Of a stretch of 64,000 nt of DNA, positions 55,405-64,000 are shown one piece after another. The stretch is from Micromonospora halophytica. Lineage in GTDB: Bacteria > Actinomycetota > Actinomycetes > Mycobacteriales > Micromonosporaceae. Location of the stretch: positions 186,001 through 250,000 of the forward strand of contig NZ_FMDN01000006.1 in the NCBI RefSeq assembly GCF_900090245.1. The letters run 5' to 3'. The notes beneath the pieces were generated by a model. It saw only the letters and a list, made by a program, of their open reading frames with translations. It was not told the DNA's origin and made no database searches. The position numbers were made by a program, and so were the translations under genes. Positions within the stretch are counted from its first letter, which is position 1; each line of letters starts with the position of its first letter.

Positions 55405-56091
55405 TCACGCCTTCGGGCGCACCAGCCCGGTCTCGTACGCCAGCACCACCGCCTGTACCCGGTCGCGCAGCCCCAGCTTGGTCAGCACGTGCCCGACGTG
55501 GGTCTTGATGGTGGTCTCGCTGACCGACAGTTCGGCGGCGATCTCCGCGTTGGACAGGCCCCGGGCCACCTGGACCAGCACCTCCCGCTCCCGTTCGGTC
55601 AGCGTGCTCAGCGCCCGCGGCGGGGTCGCCGCCGGATCGGGCAGCACGTCGGCGAAGCGGTCCAGCAGCCGCCTGAGGATCCGGGGCGCCACCACCGCCT
55701 CCCCGGCGGCCACCGTGCGGATCGCGGTGACCAGGTCCTCCGCCGGCACGTCCTTGGCCAGGAACCCGCTGGCCCCGGCGCGTAGCGCACCCACCACGTA
55801 CTCGTCGAGGTCGAAGGTGGTCAGGATGAGCACCCGTACCGGCAGCCGGGCGTCGACGATGGCCCGGGTGGCCGCCACCCCGTCCATCCGTGGCATCCGG
55901 ATGTCCATCAGCACCACGTCGGGCAGCAGCCGGCGGGACAGCTCCACCGCCTCCTGTCCGTCGCCCGCCTCGGCCACGATGTCCAGGTCCTCCTCGGTGC
56001 CCAGCACCATCCGGAAGCCGGTCCGCAGCAGCGGCTGGTCGTCGGCGAGCAGGATCCGTACCGGCCGGGCCGGTGCCACGCCGTCGCTCAT
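55405..56091 (-). CDS. NarL/LuxR-type response regulator
   Basis: This 228-residue regulator has a receiver domain with acidic pocket ADDQP, phosphoacceptor Asp63 in VVLMDIRMPRMDG and switch Lys in GFLAKDVP. The C-terminal LuxR-type helix-turn-helix reads LTEREREVLVQVARGLSNAE then AAELSVSETTIKTHVGHVLT. ATG start 31 bases after the kinase stop, so the pair is an operon. It probably controls the adjacent ABC exporter, judging by position only. Confidence 0.93.
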   Translation of the reverse strand: MSDGVAPARPVRILLADDQPLLRTGFRMVLGTEEDLDIVAEAGDGQEAVELSRRLLPDVVLMDIRMPRMDGVAATRAIVDARLPVRVLILTTFDLDEYVVGALRAGASGFLAKDVPAEDLVTAIRTVAAGEAVVAPRILRRLLDRFADVLPDPAATPPRALSTLTEREREVLVQVARGLSNAEIAAELSVSETTIKTHVGHVLTKLGLRDRVQAVVLAYETGLVRPKA

Positions 56092-56122
56092 CAGTTCTCC
56101 CCGTCGTCGCTGGTGGTGCCGG

Positions 56123-57316
56123 TCACGCCGGCACCGTGCCGGCCGGCTCCACCGGGATCCGGGCGGAGACCCGGAAGCCGCCGCCCGGGCGCGCACCGGT
56201 GCGCAGGGTCCCACCGTAGAGGGCGACCCGTTCGCGCATGCCGACAAGTCCGTGCCCGATCCGGTCGGGCCCCGGCGTCGGGCCACGGCCGGTGTCCTCG
56301 ACCTCCACCGTCAGGTACCCGCCGTCGACGGCGACCCGCACCTGCGCGGTCGCCACCCCGGCGTGCTTGAGGGCGTTGGTCAGCGCCTCCTGCACGATCC
56401 GGTAGCTGGTCAACGACACACCCTCCTCCACCTGGCCGGGATCGCCCTCGACGTGCAGGGTGACCGGCAGCCCCGCCTCGCGTACCTGCTCGACCAGCGC
56501 CTCGATCCCGGCCAGACCCGGCTGTGGGGTCAGGTCGGCGGCCGGTTCGGCGTCGGTACGCAGCACGTCCAGCAGCCGGCGCATCTCCCGCAGGGTCACC
56601 CGGCTGGTGTCCTCGATGGTGGCCAGGGCCTCGTCGGCGGTGCCCGGGTCGCGGCGCAGCACCCGACGCGCCCCGGTCGCCAGGACGCCCATCACGCTCA
56701 CGTGGTGGGCGACCACGTCGTGCAGTTCCCGGGCGATGCGGCGGCGCTCGTCGGCGACCGCCTGCTCGGCCAGGGACCGCTGGTTCTCCTCGGCGACCCG
56801 GGCCCGCTCCCGCAGCGCCTCGGTGGTGACCCGGCGGGCCTGCACCGCCCGCCCCACCGCGTACGACAGCAGCGCGGTGAGCAGGTTGTTCAGCACCAGG
56901 TACGCGGGGCCGACCTGCAACCCGCTCTCGACCGGGGCCAGCACGTTCGCCACCACCACCGGCACCCAGAGCAGCACCGCCGCGACCGCCGCCGGTCGGG
57001 CCGGCCGGTGCGCGGCCATCGTGTAGGTGAGCACGACGAAGGTCAGGCTCTGGCTGGCCGGGGCCTGGTCGAGGAAGGCCGGAATCGCCAGGGTGGCCAC
57101 GGCGAGACCCACCGCCGGCCAGGGCGCCACCCGGCGCAGCGCCACCGGCGTGGCGCACAGCACGCTCCAGGCCAGCCCGAGCGGCAGCCGGCTCGGCCAG
57201 AACTCGCGGGGGGTGAGCAGCGTGAACGCGACCTCCATCAGCACCAGGGCGGCGGCGAAGAGGGCATTGCCGGTGAGCGGGTGATCCCGCCACCACCGGG
57301 CGGGTGGACCGGTCAT
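56123..57316 (-). CDS. sensor histidine kinase, HisKA_3 type
   Basis: This 397-residue kinase has four to five N-terminal membrane helices (about 15-155) with no large outside domain, so it senses within or near the membrane. HisKA_3 follows, with His199 in ERRRIARELHDVVAHHVSVM, and HATPase_c has VQEALTNALKHAG (N-box), VEVEDTGRGPTPG (G1) and GHGLVGMRERV (G2). It is the partner of the NarL-type regulator downstream. ATG start 95 bases after the RecB-like gene's stop. Confidence 0.93.
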   Translation of the reverse strand: MTGPPARWWRDHPLTGNALFAAALVLMEVAFTLLTPREFWPSRLPLGLAWSVLCATPVALRRVAPWPAVGLAVATLAIPAFLDQAPASQSLTFVVLTYTMAAHRPARPAAVAAVLLWVPVVVANVLAPVESGLQVGPAYLVLNNLLTALLSYAVGRAVQARRVTTEALRERARVAEENQRSLAEQAVADERRRIARELHDVVAHHVSVMGVLATGARRVLRRDPGTADEALATIEDTSRVTLREMRRLLDVLRTDAEPAADLTPQPGLAGIEALVEQVREAGLPVTLHVEGDPGQVEEGVSLTSYRIVQEALTNALKHAGVATAQVRVAVDGGYLTVEVEDTGRGPTPGPDRIGHGLVGMRERVALYGGTLRTGARPGGGFRVSARIPVEPAGTVPA

Positions 57317-57411
57317 ACCCGCGACGCTAGCCGCCGGGCCCGGCGGCGCCGGTCATCGCCGACGGTGATCCGGTGCTCATCCTCAGGGAGGAGACGCCTC
57401 CACCCGCCGTC

Positions 57412-58329
57412 TCAATCGTCGGCGCCGGGCGTGGCCGGGCGGGAGCGGGCGTCGCGCAACGGGTCGGGGGCCGCCGACCGGTCCGGGAACGGCGGCGGGG
57501 TCCCGCCGAAGCTCGGGCAGAGCGCCTGGTGGCTGCACCAGTCGCAGAGCCGGCTCGGCCGGGGACGGAAGTCCTGCCGCTCGGTGGCCTGCTCGATCGC
57601 CTGCCAGAGCGCCACCACCGTGCGTTCGAAGCGCAGCAGCTCGTCGGCGTCGGGGGAGTAGTCGCAGACCTCGGCGTCCTTGAGGTAGAGCAGGCGCAGC
57701 ACCCGGGGCACCACGCCCCGGGTGCGCCACAGCACCAGGGCGTAGAACTTGAGCTGGAACAGGGCCCGGGCCTCGAACGCCTCCCGGGGCGCCCCGCCGG
57801 TCTTGTAGTCGACCACCCGCAGCGCGCCGTCCGGGGCGACGTCGAGCCGGTCCAGGTAGCCCCGGATGAGCAGTTCGTCGTCGACGACCGCGGAGATCAG
57901 GGCCTCCCGCTCGGCCGGCTCCAGCCGGCGCGGGTCCTCCACCGCGAAGTAGCCCTGCAACAGCGCGGCCGCGGAGCGCAGGAACTCGGCCGTGCCGACC
58001 GCGTCGCCGGGATCGAAGAGACCGGCCAGCTCCGGCTGCTCGGTGACCAGCCGGTCCCACTGCGGGGCGACCAGGTCGCCGGCCGCGTCCGGGGTGCGCC
58101 CGGTCGCCGGCAGGTCGAACAACCGCTCCAGCACGGCGTGCACCAGGGTGCCGCGGGCCTGCTCGACGGTGGGCCGCTCGGGCAGCCGGTCGATGCTGCG
58201 GAACCGGTAGAGCAGCGGGCAGGTCTTGAAGTCGGCCGCCCGTGACGGCGACAGCGACGCCCGGACGGTGACCGGCAGCGCGCCCGCCCCGGGAGTGCCC
58301 TGCTGGTCGATCACCGGTTCCGCCGTCAT
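57412..58329 (-). CDS. RecB-family exonuclease (PD-(D/E)XK)
   Basis: This 305-residue nuclease is the actinobacterial stand-alone RecB-like type found by the proteasome genes. SLSPSRAADFKTCPLLYRFR gives the first cluster Cys (37). GTLVHAVLERLFDLP carries the His of the catalytic site, and LRVVDYKTGGAPRE the DxK catalytic core. CDWCSHQALCPSF completes an AddB-like four-Cys iron-sulphur cluster with Cys37. No helicase motifs. ATG start. The divergent gene is the site-2 protease. Confidence 0.9.
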   Translation of the reverse strand: MTAEPVIDQQGTPGAGALPVTVRASLSPSRAADFKTCPLLYRFRSIDRLPERPTVEQARGTLVHAVLERLFDLPATGRTPDAAGDLVAPQWDRLVTEQPELAGLFDPGDAVGTAEFLRSAAALLQGYFAVEDPRRLEPAEREALISAVVDDELLIRGYLDRLDVAPDGALRVVDYKTGGAPREAFEARALFQLKFYALVLWRTRGVVPRVLRLLYLKDAEVCDYSPDADELLRFERTVVALWQAIEQATERQDFRPRPSRLCDWCSHQALCPSFGGTPPPFPDRSAAPDPLRDARSRPATPGADD

Positions 58330-58400
58330 GCCCCGAAGGTTAGGGCACCGGTGTGACAGGCCGGTGATCGCCGCACCGGAGCATGATCCGCACCGCGTAG

Positions 58401-60575
<2,175 letters not shown>

Positions 60576-60656
60576 CGGTGCGGCGGGGCGGCTGGGAGTG
60601 ATCGGGCGGATTCCGCCGGCCGGTGCGGGTCGGCGGCACGACCTGGGGGAGATGGC

Positions 60657-61229
60657 ATGAGTCGGCCGGGTTTCGGCGGTGGTGAACTGCCGGCCGTGTT
60701 CCCGGACTGGTCGCCCTACACCGACCTGGAGTCGGCCGCGCGGGCGTACCTGCGCGACCCGGACATCGCGCTCGAGGCCCTCGGCGGGGTGCTGCGCGGG
60801 GCGTCGGTGCTCGGCTTCACGCTGGAACGCTTCGTCAACGAGGTCAACGGGGTCTGGCAGGAGGTCGTCGTCTGCGACGGCAGCCGGCTGGTGCTGTGGC
60901 ACGGCGAGGACGTGCCGCCGGGGGAGGGACCGCCCGGTTCGATGACCTCCTCGCTGCGGGTGGTGCCGGTCTCCACGGTCACCGAGGTCGGCTGCCGGCG
61001 GCGGCTGACCCGCGCCGACACCGGCGAGGTCCGGGTCGACAGCATCGACGTCTACCTGCTGCTCACCTCGCTGGACGAGGCGCCGCCCGGCGACGAGGTC
61101 GTCGGCGCGCCCCGGCACGACGCGCTGCGCTTCGGCAAGACGCTCGACGACGGCGGGGCCGGTCAGATCGCCCGGCTGGAGGAGTTCGCCCGGCTGGTCG
61201 CCTCGGTGGTCGGCCGCCCGGTGCTCTGA
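60657..61229 (+). CDS. conserved hypothetical protein of the proteasome neighbourhood
   Basis: This 190-residue protein starts MSRPGFGGGELPAVFPDWSP. It has a helical N-terminus (LESAARAYLRDPDIALEALG) and a beta-rich part (VWQEVVVCDGSRLVLWHGED, SLRVVPVSTVTEVG). It ends ARLEEFARLVASVVGRPVL. No motif suggests an enzyme. GGGGGAGA precedes the ATG, 81 bases after trmI. A 14-bp hairpin follows at once. Position beside arc is the only functional hint. Confidence 0.75.
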   Translation: MSRPGFGGGELPAVFPDWSPYTDLESAARAYLRDPDIALEALGGVLRGASVLGFTLERFVNEVNGVWQEVVVCDGSRLVLWHGEDVPPGEGPPGSMTSSLRVVPVSTVTEVGCRRRLTRADTGEVRVDSIDVYLLLTSLDEAPPGDEVVGAPRHDALRFGKTLDDGGAGQIARLEEFARLVASVVGRPVL

Positions 61230-61237
61230 GTACGCGA

Positions 61238-61269
61238 GAGCCGCGGACGACCCTGGTCGTCCGCGGCTC
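61238..61269. terminator. bidirectional hairpin between the hypothetical and ferredoxin genes
   Basis: GAGCCGCGGACGAC, loop CCTG, GTCGTCCGCGGCTC: a perfect 14-bp stem between convergent stops. Confidence 0.82.
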
Positions 61270-61290
61270 GTACCGCCGCGCGTGGGCGGG

Positions 61291-61602
61291 TCAGTCGTCC
61301 TCGGCCTCGGGGCCGGCCACCTCGACCCCGTCGCTGCCGCGCACCACGTGGATGCACTCGCCCGGGCACTCCTTCGCGGAGTCGATCACCTCGAGGCGCA
61401 GGTGCTCCGGCACGTCGACCTGGGCGCCCGGCGCCTGCCGCAGCTCGCCGTCGGGGCCCTTGACGTACGCCAGGCCGTCGACGTCGAACTCGAAGACCTC
61501 CGGCGCGTACTGCACGCAGAGCCCGTCGCCCGTGCAGAGGTCCTGATCCACCCAGACCTGAAGCTGGTCCGTCGCGACCTCCGCCACCGGTGCACCCCCC
61601 AT
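61291..61602 (-). CDS. small ferredoxin (3Fe-4S/4Fe-4S type)
   Basis: This 103-residue ferredoxin has VDQDLCTGDGLCVQYAPEVF (Cys-x5-Cys) and the second site AKECPGECIHVV (Cys-P-x-x-Cys), with an acidic tail ending EAEDD. The spacing fits the single-cluster ferredoxins that serve P450s in actinomycetes. ATG at 61602, with alternatives a few codons in. It is divergent from arc with 163 bases between; the same pairing is seen in other actinobacterial proteasome loci. The redox partner is unknown. Confidence 0.9.
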   Translation of the reverse strand: MGGAPVAEVATDQLQVWVDQDLCTGDGLCVQYAPEVFEFDVDGLAYVKGPDGELRQAPGAQVDVPEHLRLEVIDSAKECPGECIHVVRGSDGVEVAGPEAEDD

Positions 61603-61765
61603 GTTCTCCCGTCCCACGCCTCGACGGTACCCGAACGCCCGGACCTGCCCCTCAGGCGACCCTTCGCGATCAAGGTTCGGTGACGAGGGTGTTGCGTAGG
61701 ACCGAATCGGCCTCATAGCGGCTAGTGTTAGGGCAGAACGTTCAAGCCCCCCGGGGAGGTGGGAC

Positions 61766-63547
61766 GTGGCACGCAGCGACGACGCGGACTCGCGCGCCGC
61801 ACGGTGGGAGAAGGAAGCCCACGATCTCTCCACGCAGGTCGCGTTCCTGCAAGAGGAACTCGCTCTGGTGCGGCGCAAGTTGACCGAAAGCCCCCGACAC
61901 GTCCGGCAGCTCGAAGAGCGGCTGGCGGCCACCCAGGCACAGTTGGCGCGGCTCACCGAGAACAACGACCGGCTCGTGAGCACCCTCAAGGAGGCTCGCG
62001 CGCAGATCGTGACGCTCAAGGAGGAGATCGACCGCCTGGCACAGCCGCCGAGCGGTTACGGCGTCTTCCTCGCGCGGCACGACGACGGCACGGTGGACAT
62101 CTTCACCGGCGGGCGCAAGCTCCGCGTCGCCGTCTCACCCTCGCTGGACGCCGCCGAGCTGCGGCGCGGCCAGGAGGTCCTGCTCAACGACGCGCTCAAC
62201 GTCGTCGACGCGTTCGGCTACGAGCGGGTCGGCGAGGTGGTGATGCTCAAGGAGATCCTCGCCGGTCCCGACGGCACGCCGGGTGACCGGGCGCTGGTGG
62301 TGTCGCACTCCGACGAGGAGCGCATCGTGCACCTCGCCGACACCCTGATCGGCACGTCGATCCGGGCCGGCGACTCGCTGATGATCGAGCCCCGCTCGGC
62401 GTACGCGTACGAGCGGATCCCGAAGAGCGAGGTCGAGGAGCTGGTCCTGGAGGAGGTGCCCGACGTCGACTACACCGACATCGGTGGCCTCCAGGCGCAG
62501 ATCGAGCAGATCCGCGACGCGGTGGAGCTGCCCTTCCTGCACGCCGACCTGTTCCGTGAGCACCAGCTCCGCCCGCCGAAGGGCATCCTGCTGTACGGCC
62601 CGCCGGGTTGCGGCAAGACGCTCATCGCCAAGGCGGTGGCCAACTCACTGGCCAAGAAGATCGCCGAGCGGCAGGGCAAGGAGAAGCACACCAGCTTCTT
62701 CCTCAACATCAAGGGCCCGGAGCTGCTCAACAAGTACGTCGGCGAGACCGAGCGGCACATCCGGCTGATCTTCCAGCGGGCCCGGGAGAAGGCCGGCGAG
62801 GGCACCCCGGTGATCGTGTTCTTCGACGAGATGGACTCGATCTTCCGGACCCGGGGTTCCGGTGTCTCCTCCGACGTGGAGAACACCATCGTGCCGCAGC
62901 TGCTCAGCGAGATCGACGGTGTGGAGGGGCTGGAGAACGTCATCGTGATCGGCGCCTCCAACCGGGAGGACATGATCGACCCGGCCATCCTGCGCCCCGG
63001 CCGGCTCGACGTGAAGATCAAGATCGAGCGTCCGGACGCCGAGGCGGCCAAGGACATCTTCTCCAAGTACATCCTCCAGGGCCTGCCGCTGCACCCCGAC
63101 GACCTGGCCGAGCACGGCGGCGACGCCCAGGCCACGGTGGCGGCGATGATCGACGCGGTGGTGCTGCGGATGTACTCCGAGACCGAGGAGAACCGCTTCC
63201 TGGAGGTCACCTACGCCAACGGTGACAAGGAGGTCCTCTACTTCAAGGACTTCAACTCCGGCGCGATGATCCAGAACATCGTCGACCGCGGCAAGAAGAT
63301 GGCGATCAAGGAATTCCTCACCTCCGGGCGCAAGGGGCTGCGGTTGCAGCACCTCCTCGACGCCTGCGTCGACGAGTTCCGCGAGAACGAGGACCTGCCC
63401 AACACCACCAACCCGGACGACTGGGCCCGGATCTCCGGCAAGAAGGGCGAGCGGATCGTCTACATCCGCACGCTCGTCTCCGGCGGCAAGGGCGCGGAGG
63501 CCGGCCGCTCCATCGAGACCGCCAGCAACACCGGCCAGTACCTCTGA
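61766..63547 (+). CDS. arc: proteasome-associated ATPase (Mpa/ARC)
   Basis: This 593-residue AAA+ unfoldase delivers pupylated proteins to the 20S proteasome. N-terminal coiled coil (about 10-95: [20 protein letters not shown]), then the OB-type interdomain ([20 protein letters not shown]). The AAA module has Walker [10 protein letters not shown] (about 275-283), Walker [11 protein letters not shown] (about 350) and sensor [19 protein letters not shown]. The C-terminus is GQYL, the proteasome-docking tail. GTG start behind GGGGAGG. Dop and Pup genes would lie beyond the window's end. Confidence 0.97.
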   Translation: MARSDDADSRAARWEKEAHDLSTQVAFLQEELALVRRKLTESPRHVRQLEERLAATQAQLARLTENNDRLVSTLKEARAQIVTLKEEIDRLAQPPSGYGVFLARHDDGTVDIFTGGRKLRVAVSPSLDAAELRRGQEVLLNDALNVVDAFGYERVGEVVMLKEILAGPDGTPGDRALVVSHSDEERIVHLADTLIGTSIRAGDSLMIEPRSAYAYERIPKSEVEELVLEEVPDVDYTDIGGLQAQIEQIRDAVELPFLHADLFREHQLRPPKGILLYGPPGCGKTLIAKAVANSLAKKIAERQGKEKHTSFFLNIKGPELLNKYVGETERHIRLIFQRAREKAGEGTPVIVFFDEMDSIFRTRGSGVSSDVENTIVPQLLSEIDGVEGLENVIVIGASNREDMIDPAILRPGRLDVKIKIERPDAEAAKDIFSKYILQGLPLHPDDLAEHGGDAQATVAAMIDAVVLRMYSETEENRFLEVTYANGDKEVLYFKDFNSGAMIQNIVDRGKKMAIKEFLTSGRKGLRLQHLLDACVDEFRENEDLPNTTNPDDWARISGKKGERIVYIRTLVSGGKGAEAGRSIETASNTGQYL

Positions 63548-63560
63548 CCGGACGACGTCG

Positions 63561-63592
63561 GAAGGGCCTGCGGCGCACACCGCAGGCCCTTC
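63561..63592 (+). terminator. hairpin after arc
   Basis: GAAGGGCCTGCGG, loop CGCACA, CCGCAGGCCCTTC: a perfect 13-bp stem 13 bases after the arc stop. Confidence 0.82.
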
Positions 63593-63696
63593 CCGCCTGT
63601 CACGACACGTTCGCCGGGGCGACGCCCTCCCGACGGGCGGAATGCCCGACTCGTCGGTAGACTTCCCGCACCGCCGTCGACCCGCCGAGGAGCCTC

Positions 63697-64000
63697 GTGC
63701 TGTCCGAGCTCACCGTCGTCGAGCCGCCGACCCGCCCGGCAGCCGAGGACCAGCAGCACCCGCCGACCCCTACCCGACACCGTCGACGGCGTGCGCTCGT
63801 GGTGGTGCCGGCAGGGCTCACGGTCGCCTGGCTCGCTCCCCTCGCCGCGCACGCCCTGCACCGCGAGTGGCTGCTGCTCCCGCTGGTGCTGCTCGCCACG
63901 GCCAGCGTGCTGCGCGGTGGGCGTACCCTCCTCGACCGGCTGATGCTCGCGCTCGCGCTGCTGCTCGGCGCCGCCACCGCCGGCGGCCTGCTCTTCGCGG
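63697..64000 (+). CDS. membrane protein (3' partial)
   Basis: This frame starts with GTG behind GAGGAG and is open to the window's end. The first 35 residues are polar (MLSELTVVEPPTRPAAEDQQ, then a basic RHRRRR). Hydrophobic helices follow: LVVVPAGLTVAWLAPLAAHA, WLLLPLVLLATASVL and LMLALALLLGAT. It looks like a polytopic inner-membrane protein (for example a transporter or glycosyltransferase), but the visible part has no catalytic motif. It lies between arc and whatever follows. Confidence 0.65.
   Translation, partial: MLSELTVVEPPTRPAAEDQQHPPTPTRHRRRRALVVVPAGLTVAWLAPLAAHALHREWLLLPLVLLATASVLRGGRTLLDRLMLALALLLGAATAGGLLFA

Noticed and set aside
57330..57347. Palindrome GCCGCCGGGCCCGGCGGC as a terminator after the RecB-like gene
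   Set aside because: It lies upstream of the kinase start rather than downstream of a stop on the same strand, has no loop, and is common in such GC-rich DNA.

Overview
The window is very high-GC DNA from an actinomycete, most likely a Micromonosporaceae member (Micromonospora-like). The basis is mycothiol ligase (mshC), a proteasome ATPase (arc/mpa), an F420-type LLM oxidoreductase, WXG100-type proteins, the actinobacterial DUF3090/SCO1664 neighbourhood, frequent GTG starts, and terse hairpin terminators with little or no T-tract. The genus is inferred from gene content and style, not from a database match. About 60 protein genes are supported. No rRNA, tRNA, IS element or CRISPR array was recognised.

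Layout. 1-6.1 kb: the end of a DksA/TraR zinc-finger gene, DUF72 and DUF2267 genes, a PIG-L deacetylase, a secreted GH10 xylanase with a CBM2 domain and a CelR/CebR-like operator, then a two-gene unit of a tandem-repeat peptide and a JmjC/cupin oxygenase. 6.6-11.1 kb: a four-gene FtsK/SpoIIIE ATPase cassette on the minus strand with small helical (WXG-like) partners. 11.4-20.1 kb: a NYN nuclease, a clpC operon, LysR, hemerythrin-like, M20 peptidase, DUF5703 and GNAT genes. 20.1-23.2 kb: a compact minus-strand RiPP-like operon: a 39-residue precursor-like peptide, a strong hairpin, a ThiF/E1-like enzyme, a PqqD-M50 fusion, and DUF3105. 23.6-27.6 kb: SseB-like, YbaB-like and type VII secretion-like genes.

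27.6-34.3 kb: aldo/keto reductase, LLM oxidoreductase, uppP, then the conserved phosphatase-DUF3090-SCO1664-mshC run. 34.4-40.1 kb: GntR/UTRA regulator, PAC2 protein, full-length metH. 40.0-46.2 kb: an accessory-looking stretch with a short CoaD-like ORF, a trypsin-STAND ATPase-WD40 protein with its Trypco1-type partner, and a DinB gene. 46.2-49.8 kb: two extended ECF sigma factors, one beside an alpha/beta hydrolase and one beside a YCII/DGPF protein. 50.2-57.3 kb: a zinc metallopeptidase lipoprotein, a HAD hydrolase, a MacB-like ABC exporter and a NarL-type two-component pair. 57.4-64 kb: the proteasome neighbourhood (RecB-like nuclease, site-2 protease, trmI, ferredoxin, arc) and the start of a membrane protein.

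The strongest candidates for undescribed biology are the RiPP-like operon at 20116-23179 and the repeat-peptide/oxygenase pair at 4529-6118. Next come the FtsK cassette at 6610-11133 and the protease-STAND-WD40 system at 40622-45224. All functions are read from sequence motifs and gene order. Residue positions marked 'about' are estimates.
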